Source of the DNA: JAUZRW01 sp964549915 | GTDB lineage: Bacteria; Chloroflexota; Anaerolineae; Aggregatilineales; Phototrophicaceae | Direction: 5' to 3' | Assembly: GCA_964549915.1 (NCBI GenBank) | Contig: CAZJWX010000002.1 | Span: forward strand, 124,001 to 188,000 | DNA length: 64,000 bases | Shown here: positions 16,755-24,905 of the stretch, one piece after another | How the letters are laid out: every line of letters starts with the position of its first letter | Position numbering within the stretch: position 1 is the stretch's first letter | The notes under the pieces: generated by a model | What the model was told of the DNA's origin: nothing | The model's input: the letters and a program-made list of their open reading frames with translations, nothing else | Database searches by the model: none | Translations under genes and position numbers: made by a program

Positions 16755-17843
16755 TTGACCGACAAACCCTTCTGGCTTGGCCTCAGCATGGTACCCCAGA
16801 TTGGCAGCGTGCGACTGCGGCACCTGCTGGAGTTCTTTGGTTCACCGGAGGCAGCCTGGAATGCCCCAGAGGCGCGATTGCTTGAAAGCGGCTTACCGAA
16901 GCGGGCAGTGCAATCGTTGTTGCAGACGCGACGCCAAGTGGATCTCGACGCCGAATGGCGCAAGGTCGAGCGCTGTGACGTGCAGTTCCTCACCTGGGCA
17001 GATGCGACGTACCCGGAGAGCCTGCGCACAATCGCAGAAGCCCCACCCGTCCTGTATGTACGCGGAACGCTGCGCCCTGAAGACGAACGAGCGCTGGCAA
17101 TTGTCGGTACGCGACGAGCCACGCGCTACGGTGCGGACGCTACGCGCCACATCGCGCGGGAACTGGCCGAGCAGCAGGTGACCATCGTCTCCGGGTTGGC
17201 GCATGGCGTTGATGCCGCCGCACACCAGGGAGCGTTGGCAGGGCGAGGGCGCACCATTGCCATTCTGGGTACCGGGATCGACCGCGTTTACCCAGCCGAT
17301 CATCACGAACTGGCGGAGGCCATCGCGCAGAATGGGGCAGTGATCAGCGAGTTACCGATTGGTGCACCGCCTTCCGCCGCGCATTTCCCGCGACGAAACC
17401 GGATCATCAGCGGGCTTTCGCTGGCTGTATTGATCGGCGAAGCGCCGCTTCGTAGTGGTGCACTCATCACAGCAGAAGCCGCATTAGAACAGGGCAAGGA
17501 AGTCTTCGCGATTCCGGCGAATATCTTCAACCCGATGGGAACGGGTGGCAATCAGTTGATTCAAGAAGGGGCGCGTCTGGTGATGACGGCGCAAGACATC
17601 CTGGACGAACTGAACCTCGCCCACACACGCCGAGTCACCCGTGAGAAAACGCAGCAGGTCGCGCCTGGCAGTTCGGCGGAGAAAACGATCCTGGAACTGC
17701 TACAAGCCGACCCGATTCACGTTGATGAGATCATCCGGCAGACGGACTTACCCGCTGCCGAGGTCATCGCCACCCTGACCTTGCTGGAATTAAAGGGGCT
17801 GGTGCAAGATGAAGGAAATATGCAATACTGCCGTTCGCGTTGA
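16755..17843 (+). CDS. dprA: DNA processing protein DprA/Smf
   Basis: Loads RecA onto incoming single-stranded DNA during natural transformation. 362 residues: an N-terminal SAM/HhH-like region (WLGLSMVPQIGSVRLRHLL), a Rossmann core (about 110-290) with IVGTRRATRYG, SGLAHGVDAAAH, ILGTGIDRVYP, FPRRNRIISGLS and PLRSGALITAEAAL, and a C-terminal winged helix (about 305-360). The start is a TTG, because it gives the normal family N-terminus; no ATG in frame lies before the conserved region. No other competence genes are in the window. Confidence 0.92.
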   Translation: MTDKPFWLGLSMVPQIGSVRLRHLLEFFGSPEAAWNAPEARLLESGLPKRAVQSLLQTRRQVDLDAEWRKVERCDVQFLTWADATYPESLRTIAEAPPVLYVRGTLRPEDERALAIVGTRRATRYGADATRHIARELAEQQVTIVSGLAHGVDAAAHQGALAGRGRTIAILGTGIDRVYPADHHELAEAIAQNGAVISELPIGAPPSAAHFPRRNRIISGLSLAVLIGEAPLRSGALITAEAALEQGKEVFAIPANIFNPMGTGGNQLIQEGARLVMTAQDILDELNLAHTRRVTREKTQQVAPGSSAEKTILELLQADPIHVDEIIRQTDLPAAEVIATLTLLELKGLVQDEGNMQYCRSR

Positions 17844-17878
17844 GTCCAATTGACTGAGGATGAGGGATGGAGGAACAG

Positions 17879-18961
17879 ATGCACAACTTCTACGCGCTAA
17901 TCCTGGCTGGTGGAGGTGGTAAGCGCCTGTGGCCGATGAGTCGCCAGAAATCACCCAAGCAGATGCTGCCGCTCGTGGGCAATCGTACCATGTTCAAGAT
18001 GAGCGTAGAACGGCTGCACCCACTCTTCACGCCGGAAAGCATCTACGTTTCGACCGGGCGCGTTTACGAAGAGGAATTGAAGGCCAATACGCCCGACATC
18101 CCCTCGAAGAATTTTGTGATTGAACCATCTGCACGCGACAACGCAGCAGCGGTGGGGCTGGCGATGGCCGTCATTCATCAGCGTGACCCCAATGCAGTTG
18201 TCGCAATGCTGACTGCCGATCATTATATTGCGGATATGGACACCTTCCGCAACGTGCTGTCAACAGCCTACAAGCTGGCACAGGAAGATAAGATCGTCAC
18301 GCTCGGCATCAGCCCCACGCACCCGGCAACGGGCTTTGGCTACATCCAGCAGGGGGAAACGATCGCCACCATGGATGGCTTTGATGTGCACAAAGCTGTG
18401 CGCTTCACCGAAAAGCCTGATGATGTAACCGCGACGCAGTTCGTCAACTCCGGGAAATATAGCTGGAACAGCGGCATGTTCATCTGGAAGGCTGAGACGG
18501 CAATGCGCGAACTGGAACGCCAACAGGGGGATATGTACGCCCTGTTGAAGAGGCTGCAACCGACCGTCGATACGCCAGAATTTGAGACGACGCTCGAAAG
18601 CCTCTGGGAAGAGATGCCGCGCATTTCGATTGACTACGCGGTGATGGAAAACGCGCAGGAGATGGTTGTAATTCCGGTGGATATGGGCTGGAATGATGTC
18701 GGAACCTGGGCATCGCTCTACGATATACTGGATCAGGACGCAGAGCAGAACGTCGGCAACCAGGATCCGGAGCGTCGCATCACGCTCGATGCAACTGGAT
18801 CGCTGTTCTTCACCGACAAGCTGACCGTTGCGATTGGCGTCAACGATCTGGTTGTAGTAGAAACAGAAGACGCCATCTTAATCTGTGACCGGAAGCGCTC
18901 ACAGGATGTCAAGAAGATTGTCACCTACCTGAAAGACAACGACCTCGAACAATACCTCTGA
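17879..18961 (+). CDS. Mannose-1-phosphate guanylyltransferase
   Basis: Makes GDP-mannose from GTP and mannose-1-phosphate for glycan synthesis. 360 residues: nucleotidyltransferase signature LAGGGGKRLWPMSR with SPKQMLPL, the FTEKPD metal/sugar motif, WNSGMFIWKAET and MGWNDVGTWASLYD. The C-terminal isomerase domain of bifunctional ManC/AlgA is absent, so it is monofunctional. The ATG at 17879 is preferred over 17867 because GGAGG lies 5 bases before it. It probably feeds the glycosyltransferases elsewhere in the window. Confidence 0.92.
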   Translation: MHNFYALILAGGGGKRLWPMSRQKSPKQMLPLVGNRTMFKMSVERLHPLFTPESIYVSTGRVYEEELKANTPDIPSKNFVIEPSARDNAAAVGLAMAVIHQRDPNAVVAMLTADHYIADMDTFRNVLSTAYKLAQEDKIVTLGISPTHPATGFGYIQQGETIATMDGFDVHKAVRFTEKPDDVTATQFVNSGKYSWNSGMFIWKAETAMRELERQQGDMYALLKRLQPTVDTPEFETTLESLWEEMPRISIDYAVMENAQEMVVIPVDMGWNDVGTWASLYDILDQDAEQNVGNQDPERRITLDATGSLFFTDKLTVAIGVNDLVVVETEDAILICDRKRSQDVKKIVTYLKDNDLEQYL

Positions 18962-19002
18962 AACCCATACGGAGGCAGCGAGCAAGGAACCAAGGAACCT
19001 AT

Positions 19003-21360
19003 ATGAGTGATGAGACGTTACAGGCATACTGCGTAAAGTGCAAAACCAAACGCGAAATTCAGAATCCGCAAGCGGTGTATACCAAGACGGGCACCCCGGC
19101 GACCAAGGGACAATGCGCCGTCTGCGGCACAAACCTCTTCCGCATGGGGGAAACGCCAGCACATGAGCATGTGGAGAAACCCGAAGTGACCGCTGCACCG
19201 AAAAAACGCGGCAAGGGCGGGAAGAAGGCCAAATCCAGCAAAGGCGGCAAGCGTAAGCGCAACGTCGGCAAGCTGGTCATTGTCGAATCGCCCGCAAAAG
19301 CCCGCAGCATCGGCAGTTACCTGGGCAAGGGCTATACCGTGATGGCCTCCAAGGGTCATGTACGCGACCTGCTGGTGACCCAGCTTTCCGTCGATGTGGA
19401 GAATGACTTCGCGCCCAAGTACCGCGTACCCAATGACAAGCGCAATGTCGTCAAGGAAATCAAGGCTGCCGTCGATAACGCGGAAGCGGTCTACCTGGCA
19501 ACTGACCCCGACCGCGAAGGCGAAGCAATTGCATGGCACTTGATGAATGCCGCCGACATCCCGGAAGACCTGAGCCAGCGCGTCGTCTTCCACGAGATCA
19601 CCAAGGACGCGGTGAAAGAGGCGTTCGACCGCCCGCGCCACATCGACATGAACCTGGTGAATGCCCAGCAGGCACGGCGCATCCTGGATCGGTTGGTGGG
19701 CTACAACATCACCGAGCTGCTCTGGGACAAGGTGCGCAATCGTCTGTCTGCGGGCCGAGTGCAGAGCGTCGCCCTGCGCATGGTAGTAGATCGCGAACGC
19801 GAGATTGAGAATTTCGTGCCAGTCGAATACTGGTCGATTGACGCGGAACTGAGCAAGCAACCCAACAACGGCGAGGAACCGCAGCGCTTCACCGCACGGC
19901 TGGCGAAGATCAACGACGAAGACGCCGAACTCGGCAACGAAACAGTCGTTCAGCAGCATTTGCAAGTGCTCGAGCAGAGCCAGTACCGCGTCAGCGACAT
20001 CAAGAAAGGGACGCGGCGTCGTAAGCCGTCTCCGCCCTTCACGACCAGCACGCTGCAACAGGAAGCCTCGCGCCGCCTGGGCTTCAATGCACGCCGGACG
20101 ATGCGCGCCGCTCAACAGCTTTACGAGGGCGTGGAACTGGCGAATGGTGAAGTGGTCGGTCTCATCACCTATATGCGTACGGACAGCCTGAACATCAGCG
20201 CACAGGCTCAGCAGGAAGCACGCAAATTCATCACCAGCGAATATGGCGCAGACTTCGTGCCGAAGAAACCGCCGCAGTACAGGACGAAATCCAAGGGCGC
20301 ACAAGAAGCTCACGAGGCCATCCGCCCCACCGGAGTCATGCGCCATCCGGATCGTCTGAAGAACTATCTCAAGCCGGATCAGTACAAGCTCTACAAACTC
20401 ATCTGGGAGCGTTTCGTCGCCAGCCAGATGGAAAATGCCGTCTACGACACGGTGCGCGTGGAAATTAAGGCCGGGCTGAACGAACAGGACATGCCGTACC
20501 TCTTCCGCTCATCCGGCAGCCGCATTCGTTTCCTGGGCTTCCTGGCGTTGTACGAAGACTCCCGCGATGAGGACGATGTATCCGAGAGCGATGAAGGGCG
20601 CATCTTCCCGGAAATGAGCGTGGATGAACTGCTGCGCATGCTGCAACTTCTGCCGGAACAGCACTTCACCCAGCCACCACCGCGCTATACTGAGGCAAGC
20701 CTAGTGCGTGCCCTGGAAGACTACGGCATCGGGCGTCCGAGCACTTACGCGCCAACGGTTGCTGTCATCCAGGATCGCGATTACGTCACCAAGGAGAACA
20801 AGCGCCTGAAGCCTACAGAGACCGGGAAAATCGTCAGCGAACTGCTGGTGGAGTACTTCCCGGAAGAGATGGACTACCAGTTCACGGCGCGGCTGGAAGA
20901 TGAACTCGACACAATTGCAGAGCAAGATGGCACCTGGAAGCCCGTCCTGCGCGAGTTTTACGATGTCTTCGAGAGCCGCCTGGAGAACGCCCGCGCCAAT
21001 ATGCCCCAGGTGAAGCAAGAAGAGAAAATCGGGCGCACCTGCCCCACCTGCGGCGAAGGCGATCTGCTCATCAAGTACGGGCGCTTCGGCAAGTTCATCG
21101 GCTGCTCGAATTATCCAGAATGCCGCCACACCGAACCCTACGTGGAATACACAGGGGTCACTTGCCCCCAGTGTGGCAAAGAGCACGGTGGCGAACTGGT
21201 CGTCAAAAAGACCAAGCGCGGCAACCGCACTTTCTATGGCTGCTCGCGCTACCCGGACTGTGACTATTCGACCTGGAAGCTGCCCAAGGGCGCCCGAAAA
21301 TCCGATGCGGAAGATGATCCAGAAGCCACCGAAGAGGAAGAGATTCCGCTGACAGGGTAA
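19003..21360 (+). CDS. topA: DNA topoisomerase I with N-terminal DUF5679-type zinc ribbon
   Basis: Relaxes negative supercoils (type IA). 785 residues. Residues 1-50 form a zinc ribbon with C10, C13, C38 and C41 (CVKC and CAVC), then a Lys/Gly-rich linker (67-88) leads into TOPRIM at KLVIVESPAKARSIGSYLG. The active-site Tyr is in GLITYMRTDS. Two C-terminal zinc fingers (CPTCGEGDLL to CSNYPEC, and CPQC to CSRYPDC) end the protein. The N-terminal zinc ribbon plus basic linker is extra relative to E. coli TopA. The ATG at 19003 follows AAGGAACC. An intrinsic terminator follows 24 bases after the stop. Confidence 0.94.
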   Translation: MSDETLQAYCVKCKTKREIQNPQAVYTKTGTPATKGQCAVCGTNLFRMGETPAHEHVEKPEVTAAPKKRGKGGKKAKSSKGGKRKRNVGKLVIVESPAKARSIGSYLGKGYTVMASKGHVRDLLVTQLSVDVENDFAPKYRVPNDKRNVVKEIKAAVDNAEAVYLATDPDREGEAIAWHLMNAADIPEDLSQRVVFHEITKDAVKEAFDRPRHIDMNLVNAQQARRILDRLVGYNITELLWDKVRNRLSAGRVQSVALRMVVDREREIENFVPVEYWSIDAELSKQPNNGEEPQRFTARLAKINDEDAELGNETVVQQHLQVLEQSQYRVSDIKKGTRRRKPSPPFTTSTLQQEASRRLGFNARRTMRAAQQLYEGVELANGEVVGLITYMRTDSLNISAQAQQEARKFITSEYGADFVPKKPPQYRTKSKGAQEAHEAIRPTGVMRHPDRLKNYLKPDQYKLYKLIWERFVASQMENAVYDTVRVEIKAGLNEQDMPYLFRSSGSRIRFLGFLALYEDSRDEDDVSESDEGRIFPEMSVDELLRMLQLLPEQHFTQPPPRYTEASLVRALEDYGIGRPSTYAPTVAVIQDRDYVTKENKRLKPTETGKIVSELLVEYFPEEMDYQFTARLEDELDTIAEQDGTWKPVLREFYDVFESRLENARANMPQVKQEEKIGRTCPTCGEGDLLIKYGRFGKFIGCSNYPECRHTEPYVEYTGVTCPQCGKEHGGELVVKKTKRGNRTFYGCSRYPDCDYSTWKLPKGARKSDAEDDPEATEEEEIPLTG

Positions 21361-21383
21361 ATGCTGGAAGCGATCAATTGCGG

Positions 21384-21418
21384 AAAAGGGATGCGTCGGA
21401 AGCGGCGTATCCCTTTTT
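21384..21418 (+). terminator. Rho-independent terminator of topA
   Basis: AAAAGGGAT pairs perfectly with ATCCCTTTT around a 16-base, partly paired loop, and is followed by T residues. Confidence 0.88.
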
Positions 21419-21462
21419 CTTGCCAGGCGTGAATGTCAGGGTTCTGTCCACGTTTGCATACT

Positions 21463-21491
21463 TTGCCAGAAGGCGGCACACCATATATACT
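21463..21491 (+). promoter_or_regulatory. Promoter of the Pro/Gln-repeat membrane protein
   Basis: TTGCCA (21463-21468), 17-base spacer, TATACT (21486-21491). The start is near 21498, giving a leader of about 90 bases. Within it GGGAAC and GTTCCC (21528-21549) form a 6-pair hairpin ahead of the ribosome site. Confidence 0.72.
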
Positions 21492-21589
21492 CAATAGAAG
21501 ATTCGTGTTTTGATTCAGCACGCGCATGGGAACTCTTCGGGGTGTTCCCTGTTCGTGAACTTCATGTATGTAGGAAAGGCTTCACGCTC

Positions 21590-23236
21590 ATGAGTTTTCT
21601 GCGCCGTAATCGTGAACCAGAAGAAGCGCAAGCTGTGCCGGCCCAGCAGCAACCACCACCCGCCCAGCCCACCGCGCAAGAAGAAGAGAGCAGCGGCGGA
21701 CTCATCGGCTGGCTGCGGGATTCGTACAATGGCCTCTACAAGGTCGTGCTGGAACCCAGCATGCCCAAATGGGCTACGATCATCCTGCTGCTGGTCGGCT
21801 TCGCCATCGGCCTCTTCTGGGCATACGTCATCTCGCCGACGATCTTCTACAACGCCAACCCCAACCGCCTGAACGAGGTCGCACAGCAGCAGTGGGCGCG
21901 GATGATCGCAGTGGGCTTTGATCCCGGCACACAATACGGCACAGAGGCGGCGCTTGACCTGCTGGATAGCATCCCGAACCCGGTGGAAACCATTGACGCG
22001 CTGATCGCCGATCCAAATTTGAACCCGGAAGATCGCGAAGCCCTACAGAGCCTGCGCGCCGTCGTACCCGAAGACTTCGCGGGCGCGGAACCCATCGAAC
22101 CGACGGGATTTTTCCAGCAACTATTATCGGCTGTGCTGCTCCCGGCGATCTTGATCCTGGTCATCACGCCCATCCTTTTCCTGCTCTGGCGCTTGCTGAT
22201 CTACCCGAATCTGGTCGCCCCCATCGTTGATCGGGCGCGGCAGGCAACGGACAAAGAATATGCGGAACGCCGCCGCACAGAACAAGAGAGTTTGCGCGTG
22301 CAGAAGGAGCAGCGCCGTCTGCGCGACGAAATGGCCAAACAAGCCGACGATAGCGAACTCGGCAAGCCGATCATGCAGAATCTGGCGATCTACACACCCA
22401 ATCGGCAGTTCGACGAGTCCTACGAAATTGAACTCCCGCTCGACCAGGGCGGTGACTTCCTCGGGCAGAGCGGTGTCGTCCTCGCCGAGGCCGTTGATCC
22501 CGATCCGGTGGCCGTCGAAATGTGGCTCTTCGATATGTTTAGCCAGCAGAACCTCAAGAAGATCTTCGTCACGCCCACAGGCTACAGCGATCCTTCGATC
22601 CGCAGCCGCCTGGAAGCCGATGTAGATAGTCCGGCAGATGTGATCGTCGCGGAACCCGGCGCAGTAGCGATGATCGAATCGGACAAGATCAAGATGCAGG
22701 GCAAGATGGTCACGGTGGACTTCAATTCGCAGGGGCGCTTCGAGAATTTCCAGATGCAGGTGCGGGCCTGGCAGAAGAACGCGGGCGCACCAGCTCCGGT
22801 CGCTGGTGGTGGACTGCCGGAATACGATAACCTCCAGTTCGACCCACCGCCGCCGATGCCGTCCTCGCAGCCCACACAGCCATCCGGCCAGAGTGCAGGT
22901 TATGGACAGCAGCAAAGCTACTCGCCCCCACCACAGCGGCAGAGCTATGGCAGTGGCTACGATCCACTGTCACCGCCGCAGCCACCTCAGCAACCACCGC
23001 AACAGCAGAGCTATGGCAGTGGCTACGATCCACTGTCACCGCCGCAGCCACCTCAGCAACCACCGCAACAGCAGCCGCCGCAGCCACCTCAGCCGCCGCA
23101 ACAGCAAAGCTACGGTAGTGGCTACGATCCGCTGACGCCACCACCGCTGAACTATCCGCCGCAGCGTCCAGAGGAAGACGACGAAGATGATCCCTTCGGC
23201 GGTACAGGAGACTTCACGCCGCTGCCGAAGAACTGA
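21590..23236 (+). CDS. Membrane protein with Pro/Gln-rich repeat tail, function unknown
   Basis: 548 residues. Two membrane helices (about 57-80 and 180-202) flank an extracytoplasmic loop of about 100 residues. A charged coiled-coil-like stretch (RQATDKEYAERRRTEQE) and a folded domain (about 265-410) follow. The last 130 residues are SYGSGYDPLSPPQPPQQPPQ-type repeats ending in an acidic tail. The cytoplasmic side holds most of the protein. No family recognised. The start ATG at 21590 has TAGGAAAGG upstream. The end is a bidirectional terminator shared with greA. Confidence 0.82.
   Translation: MSFLRRNREPEEAQAVPAQQQPPPAQPTAQEEESSGGLIGWLRDSYNGLYKVVLEPSMPKWATIILLLVGFAIGLFWAYVISPTIFYNANPNRLNEVAQQQWARMIAVGFDPGTQYGTEAALDLLDSIPNPVETIDALIADPNLNPEDREALQSLRAVVPEDFAGAEPIEPTGFFQQLLSAVLLPAILILVITPILFLLWRLLIYPNLVAPIVDRARQATDKEYAERRRTEQESLRVQKEQRRLRDEMAKQADDSELGKPIMQNLAIYTPNRQFDESYEIELPLDQGGDFLGQSGVVLAEAVDPDPVAVEMWLFDMFSQQNLKKIFVTPTGYSDPSIRSRLEADVDSPADVIVAEPGAVAMIESDKIKMQGKMVTVDFNSQGRFENFQMQVRAWQKNAGAPAPVAGGGLPEYDNLQFDPPPPMPSSQPTQPSGQSAGYGQQQSYSPPPQRQSYGSGYDPLSPPQPPQQPPQQQSYGSGYDPLSPPQPPQQPPQQQPPQPPQPPQQQSYGSGYDPLTPPPLNYPPQRPEEDDEDDPFGGTGDFTPLPKN
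22941..23145 (+). repeat. 66-base in-frame tandem repeat
   Basis: Two near-identical 66-base copies (from 22941 and 23007) and a diverged partial third (from about 23106) encode SYGSGYDPL followed by Pro/Gln runs. This is coding microdomain duplication, not a mobile element. Confidence 0.8.
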
Positions 23237-23265
23237 GCAAAGCCCAATCTGTCGCAGAAAACGAA

Positions 23266-23297
23266 AGCGCCCCATCATGCGGATGAGGCGCTTTTTT
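23266..23297. terminator. Terminator between convergent genes
   Basis: AGCGCC and GGCGCT arms plus an inner CATC/GATG pairing, followed on the plus strand by TTTTTT. On the minus strand the tail is TTTCGTTTT, so it probably serves greA too. Confidence 0.85.
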
Positions 23298-23332
23298 GTC
23301 TTCTGGTCTGGGTGTGTGGGTGGCCTCAAGGA

Positions 23333-23803
23333 TTACTTGATCTTGCGAATCTTGAAGGTGATGTGCCCGTTCGGCGTCTCCACCCTGACCTTATCGCCCT
23401 TACGCCGATTGAGCAGCGCCGCACCGATGGGGCTTTTCTGAGAGATGCGCCCTTCGGCGGGGTTGGCTTCCGCCGGGCCGACGATGGTGTACACCTCGTC
23501 TTCATCCTCACCATCTTCGCGAATCGTCACCGTCGAGCCGATGCGCACGGTATCCGACGGGCCGTCATTTTCGACGATGACGGCATTGCGCAGGATCATC
23601 TCTAGCCGCTGGATACGCCCGTCCAACATGCTCATCTTCTCCCGCGTATCGTGATAATCGGCATTCTCTTTGAGGTCGCCCATCGCCACCGCCTCTTTCA
23701 GACGTACTGCCAGTTCGGGGCGTTCTACCTCTTTCAGCCGCTTGAGTTCCTGTTCAATTTCAGTCTTACCATCAGGAGTCAGATAGGTGACTTCCTCTGC
23801 CAT
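23333..23803 (-). CDS. greA: Transcription elongation factor GreA
   Basis: Rescues backtracked RNA polymerase by stimulating transcript cleavage. 156 residues: an N-terminal coiled coil with the acidic tip DLKENADYHDTRE, and the C-terminal FKBP-like domain ending in SPIGAALLNRRKGDKVRVETPNG. Length and motifs are normal. GAGG lies 11 bases upstream of ATG. It starts 37 bases after the MBL gene and is probably co-transcribed with it. Confidence 0.95.
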   Translation of the reverse strand: MAEEVTYLTPDGKTEIEQELKRLKEVERPELAVRLKEAVAMGDLKENADYHDTREKMSMLDGRIQRLEMILRNAVIVENDGPSDTVRIGSTVTIREDGEDEDEVYTIVGPAEANPAEGRISQKSPIGAALLNRRKGDKVRVETPNGHITFKIRKIK

Positions 23804-23840
23804 AGTGTTTTACCTCAAATAACATTTGCTTACGATTTGG

Positions 23841-24710
23841 TCATTCGATGGTGTTGCTCTGCGCCAGAAGTTTCTCGCGCAGTCGTTCCGCCAATGTGAA
23901 GACATTCTGCTGGTGAAGATGCTCGACATCTCCATTGAGCAGGACATGGCTCTTGCCGCAGGCACTGACTTTGATGGAAGTCAGCGCGTGCTTCAGTTCA
24001 GCATCGCTGGTCGTCGTCGTCAGCACTTTTGCGACGGCTGCATAGAGCTTCTTCAGGTAGATGATGTCATCCTGCAAACGCTCTTCAACTTCACCGCGCA
24101 GGATGAGTTCACCATGCCCCTGTAAGATGTGTTCGTATGTACGCCCCGCCAAACTTTGTAGCGATCGCAGCAAATCATCGTAATCGCCATCTACGAAATG
24201 CGGAATGGACATCACGGTATCGCCTGCGAAGAGCACACCGTCTTCTTCGATGTAACAGGTCACTGAGTCCGCACTATGACCGGGCATGTGTTGCAGAAGT
24301 AACGTTTTGTTGCCCACTGTGATCCGCAAATCATGGTCGAAGACCATATCCGGCAGCACGATTCGTACATCGGCGAAATCGGGCGATTCGGCCTGCGAAC
24401 GTCGCAGACTCTCGCGCATGCGGGTATCCAGGAATTCCCGGCACTGACGATGCGCAACCACATGCCTGGGGTTCAGAAAGCAGGTTCCCATCGTGTGGTC
24501 AGCGTGGTGATGGGTATTCACCACGTATTGCACAGGCATCCGCAACCGCTCTTCGATGAAGCGTTTGATCTGCCGCGTTTCTTCCGGATAGAGCAGCGTA
24601 TCAATGACGACTGCCCCCTGCGTGGTCGCTACAACCCCAGCCGTGACCTGCACATAGAGATCACTGGTGAAAACGAATACATCTTCGGTTACCCGCTCAC
24701 GCTGCACCAT
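23841..24710 (-). CDS. Metallo-beta-lactamase-fold hydrolase
   Basis: 289 residues, unlike the glyoxalase II type at 11.5 kb. The N-terminal region is VFVFTSDLYVQVTAGVVATTQGAVVIDTLLYPEE, read in short strands. The metal site is NTHHHADH, with a later MPGHSADSVTC His, LFAGDTVMSIPHF Asp and a QGHGELI His. The layout resembles the quinoprotein-relay/SoxH-like MBL group. No signal peptide is seen, so it is probably cytosolic. Substrate unknown. It heads a two-gene unit with greA under a good promoter. Confidence 0.85.
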   Translation of the reverse strand: MVQRERVTEDVFVFTSDLYVQVTAGVVATTQGAVVIDTLLYPEETRQIKRFIEERLRMPVQYVVNTHHHADHTMGTCFLNPRHVVAHRQCREFLDTRMRESLRRSQAESPDFADVRIVLPDMVFDHDLRITVGNKTLLLQHMPGHSADSVTCYIEEDGVLFAGDTVMSIPHFVDGDYDDLLRSLQSLAGRTYEHILQGHGELILRGEVEERLQDDIIYLKKLYAAVAKVLTTTTSDAELKHALTSIKVSACGKSHVLLNGDVEHLHQQNVFTLAERLREKLLAQSNTIE

Positions 24711-24758
24711 TCGATTGCATCATCCTACATTGAGCCAGTATGGGGTCTGTAGTGCAGC

Positions 24759-24787
24759 AGTATAGTCAAGCTACGAAGGAAAATCAA
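24759..24787 (-). promoter_or_regulatory. Promoter of the MBL-greA unit
   Basis: On the minus strand TTGATT, a 17-base spacer and TATACT. The start is near 24752, about 42 bases before the ATG. Confidence 0.68.
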
Positions 24788-24844
24788 GCGAATACGGCAG
24801 CCTACCACTTCCAGGCGATTGCTGGTGAATGCAAGACGAAATGT

Positions 24845-24850
24845 TATAAT
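24845..24850 (+). promoter_or_regulatory. Probable -10 box for the solute-binding protein gene
   Basis: A perfect TATAAT 55 bases before the ATG at 24906. No good -35 stands at 16-18 bases; TTGCTG is 20 bases away. Confidence 0.5.
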
Positions 24851-24905
24851 TTAAGCAGCGTTTGCAAGTTTGGCGCTCTGGGATACCCGAGGAAGTGAGG
24901 TAGTC

